NCBI RefSeq assembly: GCF_000376105.1
Contig: NZ_AQWM01000005.1
Span: 124,001 to 188,000 of the forward strand
DNA length: 64,000 bases
Source: Asticcacaulis benevestitus DSM 16100 = ATCC BAA-896
GTDB taxonomy: Bacteria; Pseudomonadota; Alphaproteobacteria; Caulobacterales; Caulobacteraceae
Reading direction: 5' to 3'
Each line of letters opens with the position of its first letter. Position 1 is the stretch's first letter. Positions 33,775 through 42,780 of this stretch are shown here, one piece after another. The notes under the pieces were generated by a model. It saw only the letters and a program-made list of their open reading frames with translations. It did not search any database and was not told the origin of the DNA. Both the position numbers and the translations under genes were made by a program.

Positions 33775-35667
33775 ATGCGCCGCCACAAGCCCCTGTTCGC
33801 CGCTGTTTTCACGATTTTGATAACCACCGCCCCCGTCATGGCGGCACCGGCCAAACCTGCCGATAATGCGGCCTATGCCGCTCTGGTGCCGCAGTTCGTG
33901 CTGGTCAATGCCGACCGGCGCGACGTGCTGTCGCTCTCCGGCCCATGGCATTACAGCGTCGATCCCTACAAGGATGGCATGGCCGATTTTCACGGCAAGC
34001 CCTATGACGTCACCAAGGGCCGCGGCTCGGACGTCAATGTCGAACAGGCGATGAAGAACGATCCCGATGTCTTTTACGAATACGATCTGGCGCGCGCCCC
34101 CGTAGGCACCGTGCCCTCGGCCTGGATCGGCTACAGCCCCGAACTGCGCTACTACAACGGCCTGATGTGGTATCAAAAAAGCTTCGATGCGCCCGCGAAA
34201 GCGGGGGAGCGCCAGTTTATTCGCTTCGCCGCCGCCGACTACAAGACCATGGTCTATCTCAACGGGCACAGACTGGGCGAACACGAAGGCGGCTTCACCC
34301 CCTTCTCATTTGAAGTCACCGGCCTGTTGCGCCCCACAGGCAACAATCTGGTCGTCGCGGTCGATTCCGAGCGCACGCCGGATTCGGTGCCAACGCAGGT
34401 CACCGACTGGGAAACCTATGGCGGCCTCATCCGCGACGTGACGCTGGTATCGACGCCGCAGACCTTTATCGACGACGATTTTATCCGCCTGACCACCGAT
34501 GGCCAGATCAAGGCCGATGTGGCGCTGGAAGGTGATGCCAGGGCCGGACAGGCGGTCGAGGTCAGCGTGCCAGCGTTGAAACTGACGCTGAAAGGCACCA
34601 CCGGCGCCGATGGCCGCGTCTCTTTAAGCGCAGCCGCACCAAAAGGCCTCAAGCGCTGGTCACCCGACACGCCAACGCTTTATGATGTCACGGTCAAGGC
34701 CGGCGCGGACGTGCTGACCGACCGGATCGGCTTCCGCACCATCGAGGTCAAGGGTACACAGATCATCCTCAATGGCCAGCCGATCTTCCTGCGCGGCATC
34801 TGCCTGCATGAGGAAGAGTTCGGCCCCAATCCGTCGCGCCGCATCACGCCGGAGGCTTCGCGCGCCCTTTTGAGCGAGATCAAGCATGGCCTGAACGGCA
34901 ACTATGTCCGCCTGTCGCATTACCCGCATTCCGAGGTCACGACGCGCATGGCGGATGAAATGGGTCTTCTGGTGTGGAGTGAAATCCCGGTTTATTGGGC
35001 GGTGAAGTTCGGCAATCCCGACACGCTCAAAACCGCCCAAACCATGCTGGCCGAGAACATTCTGCGCGACCGCAACCGCGCCTCGGTCGTCATCTGGAGC
35101 GTCGCCAACGAGACGCCGATCTCTGATGCGCGCAACAGTTTCCTGACCGCGCTCGCGCGTGAAGCCAAGGCGCTCGATGGCTCACGACTGGTGTCGGCGG
35201 CGCTGCTGACCGGTACCAAGACGATCGATGGTCATATCGACATCACCATCGACGATCCGCTGATCCACGAACTCGATGTCATGGCGGTCAACACCTATAA
35301 TGGCTGGTATGGCAATGCCAAAATCGCCGATGTACCGGCCACCGTCTGGCATTCCAGCTTCAACAAACCGCTAATCCTGTCGGAATTTGGCGCCGAGACT
35401 TTAGCCGGCGTGCATGAACCGGAGCGGCAGGGTCGTTTCACCGAGGAATATCAGGCGAAATACTACGTCAACACCTTGGCCATGGCCGACAAGATCCCCT
35501 TCCTCGCCGGCCTGTCACCGTGGATATTGAAGGATTTCCGCTCGCCCCGCCGTCAGAACACCTGGCAGCAGGGCTGGAACCGTAAAGGTGTGGAGTCGGA
35601 GAACGGCGAACGCAAGCAGGCATTCTTTGTGCTGAGCGATTATTACTGGAAGAAGGCGGGGGAATAG
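33775..35667 (+). CDS. Secreted glycoside hydrolase family 2 enzyme
   Basis: 630 residues from the ATG at 33775, which has GAGGGA at ideal spacing; an ATG two codons earlier overlaps that site. A signal peptide (about 1-25, ending AAPA) directs it to the periplasm. Order: sugar-binding jelly roll (about 40-220), immunoglobulin-like domain (230-330), TIM barrel (335-630). The acid/base Glu is in VANETPI and the nucleophile Glu in ILSEFGAET. The sequence is closest in style to beta-glucuronidases and beta-galactosidases (LRGICLHEEEFGPNPSRR). The substrate is uncertain. It is convergent with the isomerase-like gene. Confidence 0.9.
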   Translation: MRRHKPLFAAVFTILITTAPVMAAPAKPADNAAYAALVPQFVLVNADRRDVLSLSGPWHYSVDPYKDGMADFHGKPYDVTKGRGSDVNVEQAMKNDPDVFYEYDLARAPVGTVPSAWIGYSPELRYYNGLMWYQKSFDAPAKAGERQFIRFAAADYKTMVYLNGHRLGEHEGGFTPFSFEVTGLLRPTGNNLVVAVDSERTPDSVPTQVTDWETYGGLIRDVTLVSTPQTFIDDDFIRLTTDGQIKADVALEGDARAGQAVEVSVPALKLTLKGTTGADGRVSLSAAAPKGLKRWSPDTPTLYDVTVKAGADVLTDRIGFRTIEVKGTQIILNGQPIFLRGICLHEEEFGPNPSRRITPEASRALLSEIKHGLNGNYVRLSHYPHSEVTTRMADEMGLLVWSEIPVYWAVKFGNPDTLKTAQTMLAENILRDRNRASVVIWSVANETPISDARNSFLTALAREAKALDGSRLVSAALLTGTKTIDGHIDITIDDPLIHELDVMAVNTYNGWYGNAKIADVPATVWHSSFNKPLILSEFGAETLAGVHEPERQGRFTEEYQAKYYVNTLAMADKIPFLAGLSPWILKDFRSPRRQNTWQQGWNRKGVESENGERKQAFFVLSDYYWKKAGE

Positions 35668-35678
35668 GAAGAAATTTA

Positions 35679-35703
35679 TCCTCCCCCGCTTCGCAGGGGA
35701 GGA
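35679..35703. repeat. TCCTCCCC/GGGGAGGA palindrome, copy 3
   Basis: A clean 8-bp stem around CGCTTCGCA between the convergent GH2 and isomerase-like genes. It shares the outer core and loop style of the repeats at 929 and 17904. Confidence 0.75.
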
Positions 35704-35713
35704 TTAGTCGTCT

Positions 35714-36529
35714 CTATCCCTTCAAATTCTTGATGCTGGTCGTGATGCTGGCCCAAGGGTCGGTGGGGTTATCGTGCTCGACATAGCCGTATTTGACGCC
35801 AATCTTGTGCGCCAGAGCCAGCACGGCGGCGTAATCGATCGTGCCTTCACCAACCGGCGCCATACCGCCATCAGCCAGTTTATCCTTGAGGTGCAGCAGG
35901 CGCACGCGGTCGCCGTGCTCATGCAGCACATGGACCGGATCGTGGCCGGCGAAGCTGGCCCAATAACAATCCAGCTCGAACGTCACCAGCGCCGGATCGG
36001 TGTTTTCAAGCAGGATATGGAAGGGCATCTCGCCTTCCGGCGTCTTCTTGAATTCAAAATCATGGTTGTGATAGGCGAAGCCCAGACCGCGCGCCTTGGC
36101 GAGTGTACCCCAGGCATTCATCTTGTCCGCCCACGCCTTCCAGCTCCCGCGGTCTTCTGCCGGCAGCCAGGCCAGCACGGCATAATCGGCGCCGAGCGCG
36201 GCCATATCATCGAGCGCGGCTTCCGGACGGCTTTGCCAGTCAGCCAGACCGATATGCGACGACGGCGCGGTCAGGCCGATATCGCCCAGCTTCGCTTTTA
36301 AGTCCTTGGCTGCCATGCCGCCGAAGCTGATGGTTTCGACCTGATCGAAACCGAGCGCCTTGACGCGCTTCAGCGTGCCGAGCGGGTCGGCGGCGAAGGC
36401 ATCGCGCACCGTGTAGAGCTGGACACCGATCTTCTGATAGGGCTGCTTGATGGCGGCCGCGTGCGCCGAAGCGCCGACCAGACCCAAGGCCGAAAAACCG
36501 GCCAGCAAATGACGACGATTAAGTTCCAT
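35714..36529 (-). CDS. Tat-exported sugar phosphate isomerase/epimerase-like protein
   Basis: 271 residues from the ATG at 36529, preceded by GGGAG. The N-terminus is a Tat signal (NRRHLLAGFSALGLVG). The rest is an AP-endonuclease-2/xylose-isomerase-like TIM barrel: GVQLYTVRD, then YHNHDFEF, ELDCYWASFAG and LLHLKDK, the last three carrying the usual metal-binding His, Asp and Glu residues. Export to the periplasm is seen in many members of this family in Bacteroidetes and Caulobacterales, where they act on oxidised or rare glycosides. The neighbouring secreted GH2 suggests a shared sugar route (inference). Confidence 0.87.
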   Translation of the reverse strand: MELNRRHLLAGFSALGLVGASAHAAAIKQPYQKIGVQLYTVRDAFAADPLGTLKRVKALGFDQVETISFGGMAAKDLKAKLGDIGLTAPSSHIGLADWQSRPEAALDDMAALGADYAVLAWLPAEDRGSWKAWADKMNAWGTLAKARGLGFAYHNHDFEFKKTPEGEMPFHILLENTDPALVTFELDCYWASFAGHDPVHVLHEHGDRVRLLHLKDKLADGGMAPVGEGTIDYAAVLALAHKIGVKYGYVEHDNPTDPWASITTSIKNLKG

Positions 36530-36577
36530 GATGTTTCTCCCGTTTTGCAGGTTAGAGACCACGGGACGGCAGCGCTG

Positions 36578-37471
36578 TCAAATGCTCAGAAGCGCCTTGT
36601 GATAGGCGCCGGTGCCGCAATGGAACACACGGTCTTGCGGCAAAACCTCTGACAGCTCGTAATCCGGTTCGGCCTTGAGCCGTTCATAGATCGGCGCGAA
36701 ATCTGTATTGGCCATGTCGAACAGGGTATCGATCGACGGCATGATGAAATAGGTCTCCTGGAACTCGTCGATGCGGTAGTTGGTGCGCATCACGCGCTCC
36801 AGATCGAAGCCGATGCGATTGGGCGAGGCATCTTCCAGCGCAAACCGCGTCTCGGTAAAAGAGGACAGGATGCCGCCGCCGAAGACGCGCACGTCGTTTT
36901 TCTCCTCGATCAGCCCGAACTCGACCGTATACCAGTATAGCCGCGCGATCCGGTCCAGTTCACCGAGGCGCATCGCCTTCAATCCACCTTCGCCATAGGC
37001 CTGCATGAAGTCGGCCATGACCGGATTGACCATCATCGGCACGTGGCCGAAAATATCGTGGAAGACATCCGGCTCCTGCAGATAGTCGAGCTGGTGCGCG
37101 TTGCGGATAAACTGCCCGGCCGGAAAGCGACGATTGGCCATATGGGTGAAGAAGACGTCGTTTGGCACCATGCCCGGCACCGCCACCACCCGCCAGCCGG
37201 TGCGCTTTTCCAGCGCATCGGACAGGCGATCGAAATCGGGGATGGCGTCGGCGGTGATCGGCAGGTCGGCCAGCCCGTCGAGATAGTGCTGCGAGGCGCG
37301 GCCGGACACCAGCTTCATCTGGCGCTCAAAAAGCGTCTTCCAGGTGGCATGCTGTTCGGGGCTATAGGCTGCCCAGTCCTGATCAATAGTCCAGTCGGCA
37401 CGTTCGGGCACATAGCCGCCGACAATACCGTGAAGGTCGGAATTCGGTTTCTCATCCTGCAAGTCCAACAT
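36578..37471 (-). CDS. phhA: Phenylalanine 4-monooxygenase
   Basis: 297 residues from the ATG at 37471, preceded by GAGGAAG; the frame reaches 37516 without support. It hydroxylates phenylalanine to tyrosine with oxygen and tetrahydropterin in the cytoplasm. The iron ligands are the two His of PDVFHDIFGHVPMM and the Glu in YWYTVEFGL. It is the short bacterial form, without the regulatory ACT domain. PhhB (33353-33649) regenerates the pterin. The isomerase-like gene lies 48 bases downstream on the same strand. Confidence 0.96.
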   Translation of the reverse strand: MLDLQDEKPNSDLHGIVGGYVPERADWTIDQDWAAYSPEQHATWKTLFERQMKLVSGRASQHYLDGLADLPITADAIPDFDRLSDALEKRTGWRVVAVPGMVPNDVFFTHMANRRFPAGQFIRNAHQLDYLQEPDVFHDIFGHVPMMVNPVMADFMQAYGEGGLKAMRLGELDRIARLYWYTVEFGLIEEKNDVRVFGGGILSSFTETRFALEDASPNRIGFDLERVMRTNYRIDEFQETYFIMPSIDTLFDMANTDFAPIYERLKAEPDYELSEVLPQDRVFHCGTGAYHKALLSI

Positions 37472-37541
37472 GGGCGCTTCCTCTTTTATCCGAGTGTAGC
37501 GCCGATGTGGTTGCAATTGAAATGATTATTTCGTGAAGCCG

Positions 37542-37862
37542 TCAGCCACCACTGTCCGCGATCAGTTTGCGCATGGCGTCGAGATATCCGATATAGGCGG
37601 TGCGGCCGGCATCGCTCAGGGTCACCGTCGTCTGGGGCTTCTTACCGACAAAGGCCTTGTCTATGGCCACATATCCCGCCTCTTCCAGCTTGCGCAACTG
37701 TACCGAAAGATTACCGTCCGTCGCCTGGAGCCGGTTCTTAAGCAGGGTGAAATCCGCCGATTCGGCCGTCGACAAAAAAGCCATGATGCCCAATCGCAGG
37801 CGCCCGTGGATGACGTCATCCAAAGCCTCGATATTGAAGTCAGAATCTGGTTCTTTTGCCAT
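37542..37862 (-). CDS. Winged-helix transcriptional regulator
   Basis: 106 residues. A compact winged helix: VIHGRLRLGIMAFLS, then FTLLKNRLQATDGNLSVQLRKLEEAGYV (recognition helix and turn) and the wing KAFVGKKPQTTVTLSDAGR. This matches the small MarR-like group (winged helix DNA-binding domain, HTH_34 type) often encoded beside membrane proteins. It starts four bases after the stop of the duplicated membrane protein gene, so it is the last gene of that operon. An inverted repeat at 39143-39159 ahead of the operon is a candidate binding site. Confidence 0.88.
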   Translation of the reverse strand: MAKEPDSDFNIEALDDVIHGRLRLGIMAFLSTAESADFTLLKNRLQATDGNLSVQLRKLEEAGYVAIDKAFVGKKPQTTVTLSDAGRTAYIGYLDAMRKLIADSGG

Positions 37863-37866
37863 GAGC

Positions 37867-38466
37867 TTACGCCTTTTCAGCGCGCATCAACACTATGCCC
37901 GGCACCATGGCGAAAAGGAACAGGCAACCGGCATAGGCCAACATCTGTATAGGTTGCCCCGCCAGCAGCGAGATCGCCGGTGCGGCAAGGAAACAGCCCA
38001 GACTAACCATTTTCAGCCAGCCCTGCCCCGACATCAGGGCGCTGACCCACCAGCCCATGCCGTACATCAGCAGGATAACCGGCGCTATCAGATAGGACAT
38101 GGGCTCAACGGTTTTGTAGATATTGGCTATCACCGCGATGCAGACGATAAAGGCGACAATGCCCAACCCGACCGCCGACCAGGCCGAAGCGGTGGCGCGG
38201 TTTCCAACCGATCCCCTGACACGCAGCCGGTTAAAGCCGAAAACCGTTGCCAATATGCCAAAAAGCACACTGGCGCCCAGCCAGATAAAGGCCGACATCC
38301 CCGAGGATTTGGGCAGCCAGCCCATGATCATGGCATATTGAGCGATCGCTGCCGCACCGTAGAGCAAACCGGCCCAGAACAGGGTGGCGCCGTTTTTCAG
38401 CGGTCCGCGGCCACCGGCCTCCGCCAGGGATTTCATGTAGTCAATATCGGATTGCAGATTGGACAT
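37867..38466 (-). CDS. Membrane protein, second of a tandem duplicate pair
   Basis: 199 residues from the ATG at 38466; the frame extends far upstream into the neighbouring gene and I reject that part. About six membrane helices. It shares with the gene at 38487 the segments LFWAGLLYGAAAIAQY, GMGWWVSALMSGQGW and LLAGQPIQMLAYAGCL, at the same spacing and with the same total length. Function unknown. It lies between its paralogue and the winged-helix gene. Confidence 0.82.
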   Translation of the reverse strand: MSNLQSDIDYMKSLAEAGGRGPLKNGATLFWAGLLYGAAAIAQYAMIMGWLPKSSGMSAFIWLGASVLFGILATVFGFNRLRVRGSVGNRATASAWSAVGLGIVAFIVCIAVIANIYKTVEPMSYLIAPVILLMYGMGWWVSALMSGQGWLKMVSLGCFLAAPAISLLAGQPIQMLAYAGCLFLFAMVPGIVLMRAEKA

Positions 38467-38486
38467 GGCGTGTGTTCCTAAAGAAT

Positions 38487-39086
38487 TTAGTTGGCGTTCT
38501 GACGCAGCATGAGCGCAAGACCAGGCAGGACAGCGAAGAAGGTCAGGCAGACGGCATAGGCAAGCGATTGCTCCGGCTGGCCGGCAAGCAAGGCAAGCCC
38601 GATAGCGCCGGCGAAGCAGCCAAGCGACAGGAGGTTGGGCCAACGCTTGCCAGTCATCAGCGCCGCCACGCGCCAGCCGATGCCATAGATGGAAATGGCG
38701 ACGGGCGAAATCACAAAGGCGGCTTCCGCACCGGCGCCGAACCGGACCATCATGATCATCAGGGCGGCGATAACGACGGCGGCGCCGATGATAAGGGTGC
38801 CCCAGACAGCGCGAAAACGTTTGACCGACGGCCGTTTCAGCACCAGCGGATCACTGCCGACCTTGAAGACAAAACCGAACATGACAAAAATGCCGCTCGC
38901 CCCCATCCAGATCAGGCCCATCATGGCGGGATGCAGCAATTGGACATGTCCGGTGAGGACAAGATACTGAGCAAGGCTGGCCAGTCCGTAGCTCAGACCG
39001 GCCCAGAACAGCATCCCCCCATCCATTACCAACATTTCTGAGGACGGGCTGGCAGATGTATCAGCCGTAAGGGAAAGAGATGACAT
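38487..39086 (-). CDS. Membrane protein, first of a tandem duplicate pair
   Basis: 199 residues from the ATG at 39086, which has AGGAG upstream. About six membrane helices with LFWAGLSYGLASLAQY and LLAGQPEQSLAYAVCL, plainly homologous to the next gene. A hydrophilic N-terminal tail of about 25 residues is not shared. It is the first gene of a three-gene operon ending in a winged-helix regulator. I recognise no transport or enzyme motif. Confidence 0.82.
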   Translation of the reverse strand: MSSLSLTADTSASPSSEMLVMDGGMLFWAGLSYGLASLAQYLVLTGHVQLLHPAMMGLIWMGASGIFVMFGFVFKVGSDPLVLKRPSVKRFRAVWGTLIIGAAVVIAALMIMMVRFGAGAEAAFVISPVAISIYGIGWRVAALMTGKRWPNLLSLGCFAGAIGLALLAGQPEQSLAYAVCLTFFAVLPGLALMLRQNAN

Positions 39087-39142
39087 CGAGGGCTCCTGGA
39101 AGAAGATTTTGATTTTGCAGTTGCGACCAAAATACATAAAAC

Positions 39143-39159
39143 ACTTTATTTTGTAAAGT
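39143..39159. promoter_or_regulatory. Inverted repeat in the duplicate-membrane-protein promoter
   Basis: ACTTTA and TAAAGT separated by five bases, in an AT-rich stretch 57 bases ahead of the first gene of the operon. It is a candidate operator for the winged-helix protein encoded last in that operon (autoregulation, inference). Confidence 0.45.
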
Positions 39160-39265
39160 TCTTTTTTGAAGCCGATTTATGACTCTTTTGTAATCTTGCC
39201 AAGCGCCACAAAGCGGCTAGTTTCACCTGCAATTTTCAGCATCCGAAAAAAGGTGGGGCTCCCCG

Positions 39266-41443
39266 ATGCAAACTTCCCTCAAAACCTTATGTGTAACCAC
39301 GGCGATCCTCTCCGGCCTCGCCCTTACGCAACCCTCCGCTTCCTGGGCTCAAATGACCACAGTCGCCAAAACCGTCGCCGACAATCCTAATACTGCTGCT
39401 AAGGATGCGCCCGATCCGCGCGCCTTCCTCGATGAGATCGACGGCGCGGACGCAATGAAATGGGTGCTGGCACGCAACCAGACGACACTCGACCGCCTGT
39501 CGAAAGACCCGCGCTTCGCTCAGAACCAGGCCGAGGCCCTCGCCATTCTGCAGGCCACCGACCGCATCGCCGTGTCGAACTTCGCCCATGGCGGTCTGGT
39601 ACAGAATTTCTGGCAGGATGGCGAACATACCCACGGCATCTGGCGCCAGACGACCTGGGACAGCTACAAGACCGCCACACCCAAGTGGGACACCATTCTC
39701 GATATAGACGCGCTCTCGAAGGCCGAGGGCAAGAACTGGGTGTGGGAAGGCGCCAACTGCCTGGCGCCCGACTATACGCGCTGCCTGATCGAACTGTCCG
39801 ACGGCGGTAAGGACGCCATCATCGTGCGCGAGTTCGACATCACCACCAAGAGCTTTATCAAGGGCGGTTTTGAGCTGCCAGAAGGCAAGCAGAGCATTAC
39901 GTGGCGTGACGCCGATACGGTCTACATCACCCGCGAATGGCAGCCGGGCGATGTCACCGAGTCGAGCTACGCCTATATCACCAAGTCACTCAAGCGCGGT
40001 CAGTCGCTTGATCAGGCGGTCGAAATCTATCGCGGCGAAAAGACCGATGTCAGCGCCGGTCGCACCGTACTGCGCGATGTCAGCGGTGCCTATGTGATGG
40101 ACTATGCCTATCGCGGGCTCGACTTCTTCCACAGCCAGCAACTTTTCTATGTCGGCGACAAGCCGGTCGAACTGCCCCTGCCACAAAGCTCGAACTTCGC
40201 CGGCTTCATGGACGGCCAGGCCATCTACACGCTGAAGGAAGACTGGACCTCGGCCGGCGGCAAGGCTTTCAAGAGCGGCGCCGTGCTGGTCTTCGATCTG
40301 AAAGGGGCCCTGGCCGCCCCGGCTAAGCTGGAGCCCACCCTCTTGTTCCAGCCGGACTCGCACCAGTCGGTCGAAGGCATCAGCCAGACGAAGAACCGCC
40401 TGATCCTGTCGCTGCTGTCCAACGTCACCGGCGAGGTGTGGAGCTATGAGCACAAGGCTGGCAAGTGGTCGGCGAAAAAGCTCGACCTGCCCGCCAATGC
40501 GGCGCTCGACCTGGCCTCGACGGACGATCAGTCCGATCGCGTTCTCATCAATGTGTCGAGCTTCCTGATCCCTTCGACCCTGATCAATGTCGATGCCGCG
40601 ACGGGTCTCGTCGAAAAGATCAAGTCATCGCCGGAACGCTTCAACGCCGCCGGCTTGCAGGTGCAGCAATACTGGGCCACCTCGAAGGATGGCACCAAGG
40701 TGCCTTACTTCCTGATCGCCAAAAAAGACATCGCGCTCGATGGCACCACCCCGACCATCCTGAACGCTTACGGCGGCTTCGAGGTCTCTTCGACCCCCTA
40801 CTATTCAGGCACGATCGGCAAGCTGTGGCTGGAGAAGGGCGGCGCCTTCGTGCTGGCCAATATCCGCGGCGGCGGCGAATTCGGCCCTGGCTGGCATGAG
40901 GCCGGTCTCAAGACCAAGCGCCAGAACATCTATAACGACTTCCAGGCGGTGGCCGAAGACCTGATCGCCAAAAAGATCACCTCGCCGCGCCACCTCGGCA
41001 TAATGGGCGGCTCCAACGGCGGCCTGCTGATGGGCGTCCAGCTCACCCAGCGCCCGGATTTGTGGAATGCCGTCGACGTGCAGGTGCCGTTGCTCGATAT
41101 GGTCAACTACACCAAGATGTCGGCCGGCGCCTCGTGGCAGGGCGAATACGGCGACCCGAACGATCCGGTCGAAGGCGCTTTCCTGCGCTCGATCTCGCCC
41201 TATCACAACGTCAAGGCTGGCGTCGCCTATCCGGAACCCCTGTTCGAGACCTCGACCAAGGACGACCGCGTCGGACCGGTGCACGCCCGCAAGATGGCCG
41301 CACTCTTTGAAGAGATGGGGCTGCCGTTCTACTATTATGAAAATACCGAAGGCGGTCATGCGGCAGCCTCCAACCTGCCGGAACGTGCCCGCAGATACGC
41401 CATCGACTATACGTATTTCATGCAAAAGTTGATGGATAAGTAG
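39266..41443 (+). CDS. Secreted prolyl oligopeptidase family protease (S9)
   Basis: 725 residues. A signal peptide (about 1-29, ending SWAQ) sends it to the periplasm. Residues about 60-460 form the beta-propeller that gates access; the rest is the alpha/beta hydrolase domain with Ser583 in GGSNGG, an Asp at 666 or 667 in TKDDRVG, and His698 in EGGHAAA. The family cleaves after proline, or other residues, in short peptides. It is monocistronic, with its own terminator downstream. No neighbour points to a particular substrate. Confidence 0.94.
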   Translation: MQTSLKTLCVTTAILSGLALTQPSASWAQMTTVAKTVADNPNTAAKDAPDPRAFLDEIDGADAMKWVLARNQTTLDRLSKDPRFAQNQAEALAILQATDRIAVSNFAHGGLVQNFWQDGEHTHGIWRQTTWDSYKTATPKWDTILDIDALSKAEGKNWVWEGANCLAPDYTRCLIELSDGGKDAIIVREFDITTKSFIKGGFELPEGKQSITWRDADTVYITREWQPGDVTESSYAYITKSLKRGQSLDQAVEIYRGEKTDVSAGRTVLRDVSGAYVMDYAYRGLDFFHSQQLFYVGDKPVELPLPQSSNFAGFMDGQAIYTLKEDWTSAGGKAFKSGAVLVFDLKGALAAPAKLEPTLLFQPDSHQSVEGISQTKNRLILSLLSNVTGEVWSYEHKAGKWSAKKLDLPANAALDLASTDDQSDRVLINVSSFLIPSTLINVDAATGLVEKIKSSPERFNAAGLQVQQYWATSKDGTKVPYFLIAKKDIALDGTTPTILNAYGGFEVSSTPYYSGTIGKLWLEKGGAFVLANIRGGGEFGPGWHEAGLKTKRQNIYNDFQAVAEDLIAKKITSPRHLGIMGGSNGGLLMGVQLTQRPDLWNAVDVQVPLLDMVNYTKMSAGASWQGEYGDPNDPVEGAFLRSISPYHNVKAGVAYPEPLFETSTKDDRVGPVHARKMAALFEEMGLPFYYYENTEGGHAAASNLPERARRYAIDYTYFMQKLMDK

Positions 41444-41467
41444 GTTCTGTAAAAGCAGAAACGACGC

Positions 41468-41495
41468 AAAGGCTCGCCGTCATCGGCGAGCCTTT
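41468..41495. terminator. Bidirectional rho-independent terminator
   Basis: A 12-bp stem AAAGGCTCGCCG/CGGCGAGCCTTT with a 4-base loop and a following T-run, between the convergent peptidase gene and the unknown paralogue gene. Confidence 0.92.
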
Positions 41496-41507
41496 TTTGC
41501 GAGCGGA

Positions 41508-42704
41508 CTAAGCCCGTTGGCGCATCTCGTCTTTTTTCATCGCGTTGAACAGCCCGCTCTCAAAATCGACCAGAATGTCGGCGAACTCGATATCCTGCAA
41601 CGGCTTAGCGCCCTTGCGATTAACGCGCGCCATGCGGTAGCGCCAGAACGAAGTGATGTGGTTGAGCGTACCGATCTTCAGGCCCAGTTCGAGAAACAAC
41701 TCGGAACCGAACAGCAGGAACTGCCGAAACGGCTCCGGATCGCGCCGCGCCGAAAGGGCGTGATAGACCTTGTCGTAGTGGTCGAGGGAAGCACGTGCCT
41801 CCCTGATCTCCGCCACGATCGCCTTGGCGATACGCGGACGCGCCTTCTTCAGATAGGTACGCAGCGAATCGTCATGGCCGCCACTGGGGCGATAACCGCC
41901 GATGCCGGCCAGCACATCGCGCAGGCCATCCTGCAGTTCGGCGTGGCACCATTTGTAATAGAGAAAGCCACGCCAGCACATGATGCCTTCCTGAAACTCC
42001 TCGTCGCTCATGCGCAGGGTCCGCTGCAGCGGCGCCAGGGTTTGGGTCAGCTTGTCGGACAGGATCTTGTTACCCAGCTTGGTGGCGCCCTTGCCATCCT
42101 TGCCGCCGCCAAAAGCGACATTGACCAGCTTCTCGATCTCGCGCGCCGTAAAGGCGGTCATGGATCTTAGGTCGTGCGGTGAAATCTGGAAATAGACGCC
42201 GGAAGGATTGAAACCCGCCTTGTCGAGATGTTCACGCAACAAGAAGGGATCGAGCGATGGCAGATCATCGAGGCACCGCAGCACACGGGCGTCGCGGTTC
42301 TTGCCGATATCTTCGATACCGAGATAGCTGCGCATCAGGGTTTCATAGCCGGTCTGGCGCACGAATAAGGAGCGTCCGCCCAGGCGCAGGTCATAAGAAT
42401 CGTAAGGCAGGATGATCTTGGTCACCGTGCGGCGGCCGTTGGGAAAGAGGTCGCGCTCGTCCAGCCGCAGGGTGTGCTTCATGATGAGGGCGCGGTTCAG
42501 CGCCGAGTGCTCGAACAGGGGCTTGGCGTTATAGTCGTCGCTGTCCTTGTAGGCCGTGTAGAGCTTGGCCAGGTTGAGGATACGGCACGATGACCAGGTA
42601 CGGTTCAGATTGGCGAGATTGCGGATTTCCCGTGTCGTTGAGAAATCGCTTTCGCTGGCGGCCACGGAGATGCCGGCGCTGAAATCGGTGCTGGACTTGA
42701 TCAT
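41508..42704 (-). CDS. Unknown conserved protein, paralogue B
   Basis: 398 residues, apparently soluble. I do not recognise the family. It is clearly homologous to the gene at 42781: TKIILPYDSYDLRLGGRS, LPSLDPFLLREHL, then RMSDEEFQEGI...WRGFLYYKW and a C-terminal region with FADILVDFESGLF. The N-terminal 25 residues differ. The pattern (many charged helices, conserved Asp/Arg/Trp clusters) looks like a structured cytoplasmic protein, without nucleotide-binding, helix-turn-helix or membrane motifs that I can see. It is the last gene of a three-gene operon led by a response regulator; 76 bases separate it from paralogue A. Confidence 0.8.
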   Translation of the reverse strand: MIKSSTDFSAGISVAASESDFSTTREIRNLANLNRTWSSCRILNLAKLYTAYKDSDDYNAKPLFEHSALNRALIMKHTLRLDERDLFPNGRRTVTKIILPYDSYDLRLGGRSLFVRQTGYETLMRSYLGIEDIGKNRDARVLRCLDDLPSLDPFLLREHLDKAGFNPSGVYFQISPHDLRSMTAFTAREIEKLVNVAFGGGKDGKGATKLGNKILSDKLTQTLAPLQRTLRMSDEEFQEGIMCWRGFLYYKWCHAELQDGLRDVLAGIGGYRPSGGHDDSLRTYLKKARPRIAKAIVAEIREARASLDHYDKVYHALSARRDPEPFRQFLLFGSELFLELGLKIGTLNHITSFWRYRMARVNRKGAKPLQDIEFADILVDFESGLFNAMKKDEMRQRA

Positions 42705-42780
42705 CGGGTACGCACCTTCATCTGCCGCGACGACGCGGCATTACGGGATGGAAAAAGCGGTACACGACGACATATCCGAC

